From: Gammaproteobacteria bacterium
Lineage (GTDB): Bacteria > Pseudomonadota > Gammaproteobacteria > JAABTG01
Assembly (NCBI GenBank): GCA_030066245.1
Contig: JASJBY010000132.1
Location: 1-13,237 of the forward strand
Direction of reading: 5' to 3'
DNA: 13,237 nucleotides
In this document: in pieces, positions 1 to 6,781 of the stretch
Numbering within the stretch: the stretch's first letter is position 1
How the letters are laid out: each line of letters starts with the position of its first letter
Notes under the pieces: generated by a model
What the model was told of the DNA's origin: nothing
Database searches by the model: none
Seen by the model: only the letters and a program-made list of their open reading frames with translations
Made by a program: the position numbers and the translations under genes

Positions 1-176
1 AGCGGGAACGCGAAGCGCGGATGGAAGGGGGATCGGTCAAGATGCAAAGCCAGAGTGGGCCAAGAACCGAATAGGACAGGCTGTTCATAAAGAAGACCGG
101 CTCGGTGTAGCCAATGTGCTGAGCTTGCCAACATAATCTGCGCTCCAAGGTCCGCCTGGTGAGAAATCCGGGCTAG
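1..176 (+). repeat. Repeat copy A, CTAG-ended dispersed element, cut by the window edge
   Basis: This is the first of three related repeats. Its right end (158-176) reads GGTGAGAAATCCGGGCTAG, the same 19 bases as the right terminus of copy B. Positions 1-91 match the reverse complement of 13107-13197 (copy C) without a difference by eye, and positions 92-176 are clearly similar but diverged. Positions 30-176 also align with 1637-1784 of copy B. The left end is lost at the window edge; by comparison with copy C only a few bases are missing. It contains no transposase. The minus strand carries an open frame from an ATG at 134 down to the edge, which is also open in the other copies. The EAL gene ends 43 bp to the right. 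Confidence 0.85.
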
Positions 177-219
177 GGGCCCGGGAAAGGCCGGGAGAGG
201 CGCTCGCAGGCGGGGGGCC

Positions 220-1521
220 TCAGCCCGTCGACCGGCGGCTCGTGGACGACCAGGCAGCGCTGCTCAACCAACCAATGAGATCGTCAACGGGCATGGGGCG
301 TGAGATCAAGAAGCCCTGTGCCTTGTCGCAGTCCAGGGCTTCCAGAGCGGTGAGCGCCTCTGCGCTCTCCACGCCCTCGGCCACAACGTCCAGGTCCAGG
401 GTATGGGCCAGGCGGGTAACCGCGCGAACGATGGTTGCGCTGCGCTGGTCCGCCAGCATCTGCATCACGAAGGAGCGGTCTATCTTCAGCTCCGTGCAGG
501 GCAGCTCGGTGAGGTAGGCCAGCGACGAATAGCCGGTCCCGAAATCGTCGATGGCGACGCCGGCTCCCAGCGCCGAGAGGCGCTCCAGCACATGTCGGCT
601 TGCCCCGGGATCATCCATCATGGCGCTCTCGGTGATCTCCAGGGTGAGTCCACCGGGCGCCACGTCCCAGAGTTTCATGGCCCGTCCCACCAGCGCCACG
701 GTGTCGGGATCGTGCAGAACGGTCGCCGATAGATTCACCGCCAATGACATGCCCGCATGCTCAGCCCGCAAGGCCTGGGTTTCGCGCAGCGCTGTGTTCA
801 GCACCCAGTTGGTTATGCCGCGGATGAGACCGGAATTCTCCGCCACCGGGATGAACGCGGCGGGCGAAACCGCGCCGCGGGTTGGGCTTTGCCAGCGCGC
901 CAGTGCCTCCAGCCCACAGACCCTTCCCGTCCTGACATCAATTAGGGGCTGGTAGTGCACTGCGAGTTCCGAGGCGTCCAGGGCGCGGGCCAGCTCTCCC
1001 TCAAGGGCGACGCCGGAGCCGCTCAGGGCCGCGGACGCATCCGGCTCGTGGACCCAGTAACCGACGCGTCGCCTGCGCGCCTCCCCCAGGGCAAGGTCCG
1101 CGGAGCGCAACAACTCTCCAATCGATTCGGCGTGGTCCGGGTAGAATGCGATACCGACATCCAGATGAGGACGGATGGAATTGCCGGCGATGTCCAGCAG
1201 GCTTTCCGTGATGGCAAGGAACCGCTGCGCAGCCATCACCCCCTGAGCGGTGCTGACCAGTTCCGGTAGAAACACCAGAAACTCGCTGCCAATGCGAGTC
1301 ACGGCGTCCTGTTCGCGCAGTACGCTCTTGAGCTCGTTCAGAACCAGCTCCAGCATGCGGTCGCCCGCTGCATAGCCCAGTTCCCGGTTGACGGCGCGCA
1401 CCCCATGGAGGGATACCAGGAGCAGCGCGGCCAGAGTGTTGTCGTCGGAAGCCGTGAGCACCCGATCGGCCTCCTCCAGGAAGGGGGTCTGGCCTATCAG
1501 ATCTGTGCTGTTCGTCGACAT
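220..1521 (-). CDS. EAL-domain c-di-GMP phosphodiesterase with degenerate GGDEF domain
   Basis: The 433-residue protein has a GGDEF-fold domain at about 20-165 and an EAL domain at about 175-420. In the GGDEF domain the signature reads GSEF (residues 78-81), so diguanylate cyclase activity is unlikely. The EAL domain looks complete: EAL at 205-207, NLSA near 263, ITES with Glu298, DDFGTGYSS at 325 onward, KID at 346-348, EGVES with Glu382 and QGF at 402. In this family these residues bind Mg and hydrolyse c-di-GMP to pGpG. No sensor or membrane segment is seen, so it is probably cytoplasmic. The frame stays open upstream to 1614, but that part is repeat B sequence. I chose the ATG at 1521, 14 bp past the repeat end; its ribosome site (GGCGGA directly before ATG) is poor. 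It is co-oriented with the HD-GYP gene upstream. Confidence 0.9.
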   Translation of the reverse strand: MSTNSTDLIGQTPFLEEADRVLTASDDNTLAALLLVSLHGVRAVNRELGYAAGDRMLELVLNELKSVLREQDAVTRIGSEFLVFLPELVSTAQGVMAAQRFLAITESLLDIAGNSIRPHLDVGIAFYPDHAESIGELLRSADLALGEARRRRVGYWVHEPDASAALSGSGVALEGELARALDASELAVHYQPLIDVRTGRVCGLEALARWQSPTRGAVSPAAFIPVAENSGLIRGITNWVLNTALRETQALRAEHAGMSLAVNLSATVLHDPDTVALVGRAMKLWDVAPGGLTLEITESAMMDDPGASRHVLERLSALGAGVAIDDFGTGYSSLAYLTELPCTELKIDRSFVMQMLADQRSATIVRAVTRLAHTLDLDVVAEGVESAEALTALEALDCDKAQGFLISRPMPVDDLIGWLSSAAWSSTSRRSTG

Positions 1522-1535
1522 TCCGCCCGAGGGTC

Positions 1536-1784
1536 CTAGCCCGGATTTCTCACCGGGATTCGGAATCTTGGGTCGATCTGGCAAAGCAGATTGGCCGATC
1601 GTCCGCAGAGGCATAGCTGTAGCTATGTCTCAAGGAGGATCGGTCAAGATGCAAAGCCAGAGCGGGCCAAGAGCCGAATAGGACGGCTTGTTTACAAGGA
1701 AGACCGGCTTGGTGAAGCCAATGTGCTGAGTTTGCCAACATAATCTGCGATCCTAAGGTCCGCCTGGTGAGAAATCCGGGCTAG
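1536..1784. mobile_element. Repeat copy B: 249-bp MITE-like element with perfect 19-bp inverted ends
   Basis: The left end 1536-1554 reads CTAGCCCGGATTTCTCACC and the right end 1766-1784 is its exact reverse complement. CTAG is found at the ends of every copy here, so it may be a duplicated or preferred target with 15-bp repeats inside, or part of the repeat. The right part (1637-1784) aligns with copies A and C, while the left part (about 1555-1636) is found only here. At 1612-1627 there is a small palindrome, CATAGCT and AGCTATG around GT. It is too short for a transposase, so it would be mobilised in trans. It lies between the HD-GYP and EAL genes, at the stop of the first and 14 bp before the start of the second. 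The IS family is not determined. Confidence 0.75.
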
Positions 1785-3112
1785 CGCCGGCCTCCGGCAA
1801 ACCGCGTCCTGTCGGCCTGCAATCCTGAGCCGGGCTCGGAGCGCTTCGGCAGGTAGTAGTCCTCGGGCCTGATCCCGTAAGCGCCCGGCTGTAGGGCCTG
1901 GGCAATCAGGATGGGTTCACCGTCCTCGGTCTCCATCTCTTCCATCAGGTCGATCACCGGGGCTCTTCGGTACGCCACCTTGTTCTTGTCCAGCACCAGC
2001 ATGACCTTGGGTCGAAGATGCCGCACCCGGCTCTGCTCGATGACGACCCCCACCTGGCCCGTGCTGAGCTGCACCATGGAGCCGGTGGGATAGACGCCCA
2101 GGCATTGGATGAAAAGCTCCACCAGCTCTTCCTGGAAGTCCTTGGGAGACCACTCGTAGAGACGCCGTATGGCCTCGTGAGGTGATATCGCAGCCGCGTA
2201 GGGGCGGTCACTGGTGATGGCGTCATACGTATCAACCAGTCCCCCGATCCTGCCGAAGAGGGGAATCTTTGCCCCGAAGAAGTTGTTCGGATAGCCGCCG
2301 CCGCAGAAGCGCTCATGATGAGTCAAGGCCATCTCGATGGCTCGTCCCGACAGACCCGGTGTTTCCTGCATGATTTCGGCGCTGTGCTCCACGTGACGGC
2401 GCACCAGCTGCTGCTCTTCCGGGGTAAGTCGGCCAGGTTTGGCGAGCAACTCGGCGGGCAGCTTCATCTTGCCAATATCGAATAGCAGGGCGCCAATCCC
2501 CAGGTCGCGAATATCGCTGGGGGGCAGCCCCATGTGACGGCCGAGCGCGATGGCCAGCACACTTGCGTTGACCGCGTGATTGTAGGTGTAAGCATCCTTG
2601 TGCTTGAGCATCCGCAGCCACAGCATGGCGTCCGGGTTTCTCATCATGGTGTCCATGAGGCGGCGGACGGCGTCCTTGACGCCCGCGGCGGCGAGCTTTC
2701 TTCCCGCCTCCACGTCGCTCATGAGCTGGGAGACCACTGCGTTGACTTCGGTATGGGTCTCCGTCGCCGCCTCGACCTCCTCGGTGACCGGCGTGGCGTC
2801 CTGGTAGGTTCGCCGCCGCTCCGGCAGAGGAGCGGCCGGCGCTTTGCGTGCGCCGCTTGCCGTCCCTTTGCCCGGCCCGGGCGTACCCGGCTCCGCGCTG
2901 CCCATGTCCTGGTAAGGCCGCGGCTGATGCAGCTCGCTCTTTCTGACGTCGATGTAGACGTAGCTGCAGTGTTCCTGGAGCAGGCTGATACTGCCGACGC
3001 TCTGGATCTGGAAGCCCTGCAAGGCAATCGGTGTTTCCGACCAGGGGCGATCAAGCCGGGCCACGTACATGCCCAACTTTAGGTTCTGGACAGGGATCTT
3101 GACCTCTTTCAT
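1781..3112 (-). CDS. DUF3391/HD-GYP-domain protein with altered HD motif (FD)
   Basis: The 443-residue protein has an N-terminal DUF3391-type domain (1 to about 62), a Pro/Ala-rich linker (65-110) and an HD-GYP domain (about 165-345), then a C-terminal region rich in strands. HD-GYP proteins hydrolyse c-di-GMP at a two- or three-metal site. Visible ligands are His179, Asp212, Lys215, His240, His265-His266-Glu267, GYP at 273-275 and Asp294. The first residue of the HD dyad is Phe211 (TTC codon at 2489-2491), so one metal ligand is missing and activity is uncertain. The frame is open to 3406, but the conserved start MKEVKIPVQ fits the ATG at 3112; no strong ribosome site precedes it. The stop TAG lies in the CTAG at the end of repeat B, so the last residues may have been reshaped by the insertion. 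Confidence 0.88.
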   Translation of the reverse strand: MKEVKIPVQNLKLGMYVARLDRPWSETPIALQGFQIQSVGSISLLQEHCSYVYIDVRKSELHQPRPYQDMGSAEPGTPGPGKGTASGARKAPAAPLPERRRTYQDATPVTEEVEAATETHTEVNAVVSQLMSDVEAGRKLAAAGVKDAVRRLMDTMMRNPDAMLWLRMLKHKDAYTYNHAVNASVLAIALGRHMGLPPSDIRDLGIGALLFDIGKMKLPAELLAKPGRLTPEEQQLVRRHVEHSAEIMQETPGLSGRAIEMALTHHERFCGGGYPNNFFGAKIPLFGRIGGLVDTYDAITSDRPYAAAISPHEAIRRLYEWSPKDFQEELVELFIQCLGVYPTGSMVQLSTGQVGVVIEQSRVRHLRPKVMLVLDKNKVAYRRAPVIDLMEEMETEDGEPILIAQALQPGAYGIRPEDYYLPKRSEPGSGLQADRTRFAGGRR

Positions 3113-3586
3113 CACAACCCGCTGCGTTTCAGCTCCCTGACTAGGCCGGCGTGTGCACGCCCGGTGTCTGCCGTGGCCGCATTCATGCACTCCCTGGGGG
3201 GTTATCGGGCCAGGGATTGGCTCCTTTAGACGCCTGCTGTCGTTTTCCGTGGGTCCGTCACAGTTCGGCCCACTCCTCGCCGGGGCAGCCGCGACGCAGT
3301 GTGCGGGGCGCGCTGCCAGAGCTGGCGCATGGAAGAAATGGTAAGAGGCGGAGCGGCTGCGAAAGTCGCGAGGACAGGACATGAACCACTCGGTGGCGCC
3401 GGTCACCCGCCGCCGCCCCTGCCTTGCCTCGCGGCAGCGGAGGGGGACGGGGATGCCGGATTGATCTGGGGCGCGGCGACGGTCCTTGTGTAACTGTGTA
3501 GCTTGAGCCCGCGATCCGGTGCTCGTCCGGAAGCGAGCCGCTGATGGTGGGTGAGCGTCGGGTCCCTCCCGCCGGCGCTCGTCCTC
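3113..3586. other. 474-bp gene-free region upstream of the HD-GYP gene
   Basis: This stretch separates the HD-GYP start from the end of the YIP1-family gene, both on the minus strand, so it should carry the HD-GYP promoter and the YIP1 gene terminator. Open frames exist on both strands, but they are short or continue neighbouring frames, have no recognisable domain, and look like products of high GC content. A small palindrome, GGCGTG and CACGCC around TG, lies at 3148-3161, 36 bp upstream of the HD-GYP start, and could be an operator. I see no clear sigma-70 promoter, no hairpin with a T run, and no tRNA-like fold. Confidence 0.5.
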
Positions 3587-4186
3587 CTACCTGTAGGCGG
3601 GACCGAGCCCCGAGCCCCACAGAATCACGGTCACGGCCAGCATGCCCACCAGCGTCACCATTCCCACCGTGAGGACAGCGCTCGAGAACAGGAATCCCTG
3701 CTCCTTGGTGATCTTCATGACGACCGGGACACCGGTGTAGAGCAGGTAGACCGTGTAGAGCAGAGCCACAATGCCGAACAGCATATTCACCCAGGGCATG
3801 GGGTAAAGGGCAACGATCCCTACCAGGAACAGGGGGGTGCCGGTGTAGGTGACGAGCACAACCGACTGGGCCAGCGTGGTCTGTGCGCCGAAAGTCTGGG
3901 ACATCCAGTGAATCAGCCGACCCACCACATACACGGCCGCCAACATCGCCAGGTAGAAAGCAATGGCAATGGGCAGCGCGCTGGACGCGGTGAGTTTCGT
4001 GGTCTCTTCGGCGCCGACGCTCCAACCCACCTGAACGGCGCCGATATACGCCGAGATGGCCGGTACTGCCGCCAGAATCAGCACATGCCTGACGTAGCAC
4101 ATGGTGACCGTACAGGGCTCGTCTCGAATAGACTCCCATTCCTGTTGCGGGTGAGAAAAGAGCCCCCACACATGGTTCAGAATCAT
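3587..4186 (-). CDS. YIP1-family inner-membrane protein
   Basis: The 199-residue protein resembles bacterial YIP1-domain membrane proteins: an amphipathic N-terminus beginning MILNHVWGLFSHPQQEW, then five predicted membrane segments at about 34-54, 68-92, 108-129, 134-152 and 167-190. The Trp-x-x-hydrophobic start followed by a Pro/Glu-Trp segment is typical of these proteins. Their function in bacteria is poorly known; a role in membrane organisation or trafficking is only an analogy with eukaryotic Yip1. I chose the ATG at 4186, not the GTG at 4192, because GGAGGAG at 4192-4198 sits 5 bp before the ATG and would overlap the GTG. It is divergent from the small membrane protein at 4302. Confidence 0.8.
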   Translation of the reverse strand: MILNHVWGLFSHPQQEWESIRDEPCTVTMCYVRHVLILAAVPAISAYIGAVQVGWSVGAEETTKLTASSALPIAIAFYLAMLAAVYVVGRLIHWMSQTFGAQTTLAQSVVLVTYTGTPLFLVGIVALYPMPWVNMLFGIVALLYTVYLLYTGVPVVMKITKEQGFLFSSAVLTVGMVTLVGMLAVTVILWGSGLGPAYR

Positions 4187-4191
4187 CTCCA

Positions 4192-4198
4192 CTCCTCC
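4192..4198 (-). promoter_or_regulatory. Ribosome binding site that fixes the YIP1-family start
   Basis: On the minus strand this reads GGAGGAG, 5 bp before the ATG at 4186. It supports that ATG over the GTG two codons upstream, which the site overlaps. Confidence 0.75.
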
Positions 4199-4225
4199 GT
4201 CGTTGCTGTTAGTATCACCCTCTTA

Positions 4226-4231
4226 ATATAG
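4226..4231 (-). promoter_or_regulatory. Possible -10 element for the YIP1-family gene
   Basis: The minus strand reads TATATT, five of six matches to the sigma-70 -10 consensus, about 40 bp before the ATG, within a locally AT-richer patch. I find no good -35 element at 16-18 bp, so this is tentative. Confidence 0.3.
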
Positions 4232-4290
4232 GCCATGGTGAAATCGAGTAGCGCTTTCTTGACGAAAAACAGCGCCTTGCCTGGCTTGTG

Positions 4291-4295
4291 AGGAG
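4291..4295 (+). promoter_or_regulatory. Ribosome binding site supporting a TTG start at 4302
   Basis: AGGAG lies 6 bp before TTG at 4302, an ideal distance. The in-frame ATG at 4311 would be 15 bp away, too far, so the TTG is the better start. Confidence 0.6.
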
Positions 4296-4301
4296 TCATG
4301 G

Positions 4302-4685
4302 TTGAGCGGAATGCTGGAGCTGTACGGTCGCATTGGTAAGGCCCTTTTCGGCGTGCGCAGGCTGCTCCTGGTCGGGGTAGCGCTTAGCGCAGCCGCGTTT
4401 GCAGCGGCGCTTCTCGACGTGGACGCCGCCGCCCAGGAAACCCGCCTGCTGCTACCCCTGCTGGTATGCCTGTGGCTGCTCTGCCTCACCGTTTTCGGCT
4501 ACGGCTTCAGCGGCGCGATCCCCGCCCCTACGCCGGGCATGGGCTGGTGGCGCCGGTTGATGACTCGCGCCAGACAGGCAGTCTGGCATTTCATGGCGCT
4601 TGTCATAATGGGTCTCGGCCTGGCTACCGTTGTGTTCACGCTGAAAGCAATAACCGTGATGCGCAATGAGCTTGGGCTGCCGTAG
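4302..4685 (+). CDS. Small predicted membrane protein, unknown function
   Basis: I do not recognise this 127-residue protein. It has three predicted membrane segments at about 20-38, 49-69 and 95-115, with a basic, Trp-containing loop (WWRRLMTRAR, near 82-91) between the second and third, which would face the cytoplasm. The start is TTG at 4302 with a well-spaced AGGAG; ATG at 4311 is the alternative and changes only three residues. It is divergent from the YIP1-family gene and lies 68 bp before uppS on the same strand, so co-transcription with uppS is possible but not shown. Confidence 0.7.
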   Translation: MSGMLELYGRIGKALFGVRRLLLVGVALSAAAFAAALLDVDAAAQETRLLLPLLVCLWLLCLTVFGYGFSGAIPAPTPGMGWWRRLMTRARQAVWHFMALVIMGLGLATVVFTLKAITVMRNELGLP

Positions 4686-4753
4686 GCAGTCCCCCTCAAG
4701 TTGTCGCCAGCGGGGCCGACTGACTCAGAGTCCCCCTGTTGAGGTTCTGCGGT

Positions 4754-5497
4754 ATGTCAAACGACTGTGCTGACCGGCGATTGCCGCGCCACGTTGCCAT
4801 CATCATGGACGGCAACGGTCGATGGGCCCGCGCTCGTGGCTGGCCGCGTATCGCCGGACACCGGGCGGGCATCCAGCCCGTTCGCGAGCTCGTCGAGGCG
4901 AGCTCGGAGCTGGGCATCCAGGCCTTGACTCTTTTTGCCTTCAGCAGTGAGAACTGGCGCCGTCCCCCCGAGGAGGTCCGCCTGCTCTGGGAGCTTATCG
5001 GCGACGTCATCGAATCCGAGCTTCCGGCGCTAAACGAGAGCGGGGTCCGGCTGCGCATCATCGGCGAGCGCCGGCGACTGAGTTTCTCAGTGCAGAATCG
5101 CCTGCACCACGCTGAACAACTGACGGCGGCGAACGGGCGGCTCGAGCTGCGCATCGCCCTCAACTACGGTGGCCGTTGGGACATCGCCGAAGCGGCGCGC
5201 CGGCTCGCCGAGCGGGTCGCCGAGGGTTGCCTGGCCGCTCATGAGATCGATGAGGATGCCGTCGACGCCGAGCTTGCCCTCGCTGATGTGCCGTCGGTGG
5301 ACCTTATGATCCGCACAGGCGGCGAGAACCGGATCAGCAACTTCGTGCTCTGGCAACTGGCTTACGCCGAGCTCTATTTCACGGACACGCTCTGGCCGAG
5401 CTTCACGCGCGCGGAGTACGAGCAGGCGCTGGCGTGGTTCGCGGGCCGGCAGCGCCGCTACGGACAGACCGGCGACCAGTTGGAGGCTGCGGGTTAG
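4754..5497 (+). CDS. uppS: Undecaprenyl diphosphate synthase (cis-prenyltransferase)
   Basis: The 247-residue protein has the full set of UppS motifs. The pyrophosphate-binding MDGNGRWA has catalytic Asp19, followed by GHRAG with His36, FAFSSENWRRP at 61-71, RIIG at 101, NYGGRWDI at 137-144, RTGGE..RISNF with Arg187 and Arg193, and AYAELYF with Glu206. The enzyme adds eight isopentenyl units to farnesyl diphosphate to make the C55 carrier lipid used in peptidoglycan and O-antigen assembly. The start is ATG at 4754 with GAGG 9 bp upstream; a TTG at 4739 in frame lacks a site. The usual frr, cdsA, dxr and rseP neighbours are absent, so this could be a relocated single gene or a second copy. Confidence 0.95.
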   Translation: MSNDCADRRLPRHVAIIMDGNGRWARARGWPRIAGHRAGIQPVRELVEASSELGIQALTLFAFSSENWRRPPEEVRLLWELIGDVIESELPALNESGVRLRIIGERRRLSFSVQNRLHHAEQLTAANGRLELRIALNYGGRWDIAEAARRLAERVAEGCLAAHEIDEDAVDAELALADVPSVDLMIRTGGENRISNFVLWQLAYAELYFTDTLWPSFTRAEYEQALAWFAGRQRRYGQTGDQLEAAG

Positions 5498-5534
5498 CTT
5501 GTAAGTAAGCGTTCACACACTTCGATTTGCCAGA

Positions 5535-5549
5535 GCCCGGTAGCCGGGC
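5535..5549 (+). terminator. Possible hairpin after uppS
   Basis: GCCCGG and CCGGGC pair around a TAG loop, 38 bp past the uppS stop. No T run follows, so intrinsic termination is uncertain. Confidence 0.3.
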
Positions 5550-5599
5550 CGCCCTCCCTGCCTGCCTCGCGAAAGCCCGTCGGAAAGCGAGCTAAGCCA

Positions 5600-5627
5600 T
5601 TGACATCTGCGCACGCCAAGGCATCCT
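5600..5627 (+). promoter_or_regulatory. Possible sigma-70 promoter for the exported protein and thioredoxin pair
   Basis: A perfect -35 TTGACA lies at 5600-5605. With a 16-bp spacer the -10 would be CATCCT (5622-5627), which matches only three of six consensus bases. It sits 39 bp before the start at 5667. Confidence 0.35.
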
Positions 5628-5666
5628 CTGCTACTCACTACTCACTGATCACCATTCCCCACCCCC

Positions 5667-6251
5667 ATGTGCTCTTCCGCCGGCACGGCGACCTCTATCG
5701 CATCGCTCTGCACGGTGTTGCTGCTCCTGGCAGGCAGACCTGCTCATGTGCACGCAGGCGAGCCGCAGGTGCCCCTGGTATTCGAGAACGATATGTTCAG
5801 CGCTCAGCTTCATCCCCGTTCGCCCCGGCAGGTCGCCGGCTTCTACGAGGCAAGGGGCTTTCCGAAGCGCGCTCTGGAGGCGTTGCGGGGATCCTGTTTT
5901 CTCACCGTCCGGATGCATAATCGGAGCCCCACGGTGGTTTGGCTGGAGCTGCACAGCTGGCGCTTCCTAGCCGGCACTCGGGAGCTTCAGCGTCTGAGCA
6001 GATCCGACTGGGACAGTCGCTGGCGTCGCTTGGTCCTCCCCCAGGCCAACCGGTCCACCTTTCGCTGGACCTTGCTGCCTGAGTCGAGGGACCTTCAGGC
6101 CGACGAACCCGTGGGAGGCAATGTCACGTTGCCCGCGACCGACATCCCTTTCGCCGTCGAGGCCCGTTTCGCGACCGGTGCTCAGAAACAGGGTCCGATG
6201 CGCACCATGCGTATCGAAAACGTGCGCTGCGCCAAAGACGATTCGCCTTGA
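5667..6251 (+). CDS. Exported protein of unknown function
   Basis: I do not recognise this 194-residue protein. A hydrophobic stretch (about residues 10-23) followed by AHVHAGEP suggests a cleaved Sec signal peptide ending near residue 31. The mature part is rich in alternating hydrophobic residues and aromatic positions, suggesting beta structure. It has two cysteines, in GSCFLTV and NVRCAKD, near the middle and the C-terminus, which could form a disulfide. The start is ATG at 5667, but no ribosome site is visible. The stop at 6249-6251 falls 8 bp before the thioredoxin-like gene, so the two are probably one transcription unit, and this protein may be a redox client or partner. That link is inference. 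Confidence 0.7.
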   Translation: MCSSAGTATSIASLCTVLLLLAGRPAHVHAGEPQVPLVFENDMFSAQLHPRSPRQVAGFYEARGFPKRALEALRGSCFLTVRMHNRSPTVVWLELHSWRFLAGTRELQRLSRSDWDSRWRRLVLPQANRSTFRWTLLPESRDLQADEPVGGNVTLPATDIPFAVEARFATGAQKQGPMRTMRIENVRCAKDDSP

Positions 6252-6259
6252 TCGCGGTC

Positions 6260-6769
6260 ATGAGGCAGCTTGTCTACGCCGCGCTGTTAGCAGGCGGTCT
6301 GGCTTTCGCCGGACAGACCGGCTTGCCGGGCGGCGTTATTCCAGTGGACGGTCATGCCGCCCCGCCCCTCAGACTCGCGGATTTGGACGGGGAGGCCTTC
6401 GATTTGACGGAGCTGCGCGGTCGCTGGGTTTTCGTGCACTTCTGGGCGAGCTGGTGCGGGCCGTGCCGCAAAGAGATGCCGGCGATTCAGCGCATGTCGG
6501 ACTCGCTGCGCGACTCCGCCCTGGCCATTGTCCTGGTCAACACCGCGGAGACCGAGGATGCAGTTTTCAGCTTTTTGGGCATCGTCGCGCCGGCACTGAC
6601 CACCCTCATGGACAGCGACGGCCTTGTGACCGAACAGTGGCAGCCCAGGGGTCTGCCGGCCAGCTTTCTGGTCGACCCCAGGGGGCGGGTTAGCTACCTG
6701 GCATTGGGCGGTCGCCCCTGGGACCAGGACAGCTACCTGGATTTTCTGCGCGCCCTGCCCGGGGAGTGA
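6260..6769 (+). CDS. TlpA/ResA-like periplasmic thioredoxin
   Basis: The 169-residue protein has an N-terminal signal segment (about 1-18), then a TlpA-like thioredoxin domain. The active site is WCGPC, with Cys66 and Cys69, and the cis-proline loop is at Pro133 in GLPASFLVD. The FVHFWASW strand before the active site and the LRGRWV lead-in are typical of the family. Such proteins reduce or exchange disulfides in the periplasm, often for cytochrome c maturation, and are usually recharged by a membrane partner such as CcdA or DsbD, not seen here. The frame runs back to a TTG at 6248 overlapping the upstream stop; I prefer ATG at 6260, though neither has a clear ribosome site. It converges on the amidase gene, with 12 bp between the two stops. 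Confidence 0.88.
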   Translation: MRQLVYAALLAGGLAFAGQTGLPGGVIPVDGHAAPPLRLADLDGEAFDLTELRGRWVFVHFWASWCGPCRKEMPAIQRMSDSLRDSALAIVLVNTAETEDAVFSFLGIVAPALTTLMDSDGLVTEQWQPRGLPASFLVDPRGRVSYLALGGRPWDQDSYLDFLRALPGE

Positions 6770-6781
6770 TCTGCGGTTGGT

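Noticed and set aside
1522..1614. N-terminal extension of the EAL protein into repeat B
   Set aside because: The extra 31 codons are repeat sequence, so they are unlikely to be part of the native protein.
1536..1784. Assignment of the element to the IS1380 family from its ends and possible 4-bp duplication
   Set aside because: I could not confirm the terminal sequence from memory, and there is no transposase in the window to support it.
3113..3406. N-terminal extension of the HD-GYP protein by 98 codons
   Set aside because: The extension has no recognisable domain, and the DUF3391 start aligns with the ATG at 3112.
3258..4169. A 303-codon open frame on the minus strand across the YIP1-family gene
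   Set aside because: It overlaps a gene with clear membrane segments and a strong ribosome site; its translation is rich in Arg, Gly and Pro without domain features, as expected of an out-of-frame reading.
5600..5920. A 106-codon frame starting before the exported protein
   Set aside because: It is out of frame with the signal-peptide protein, has no ribosome site, and its translation lacks features.
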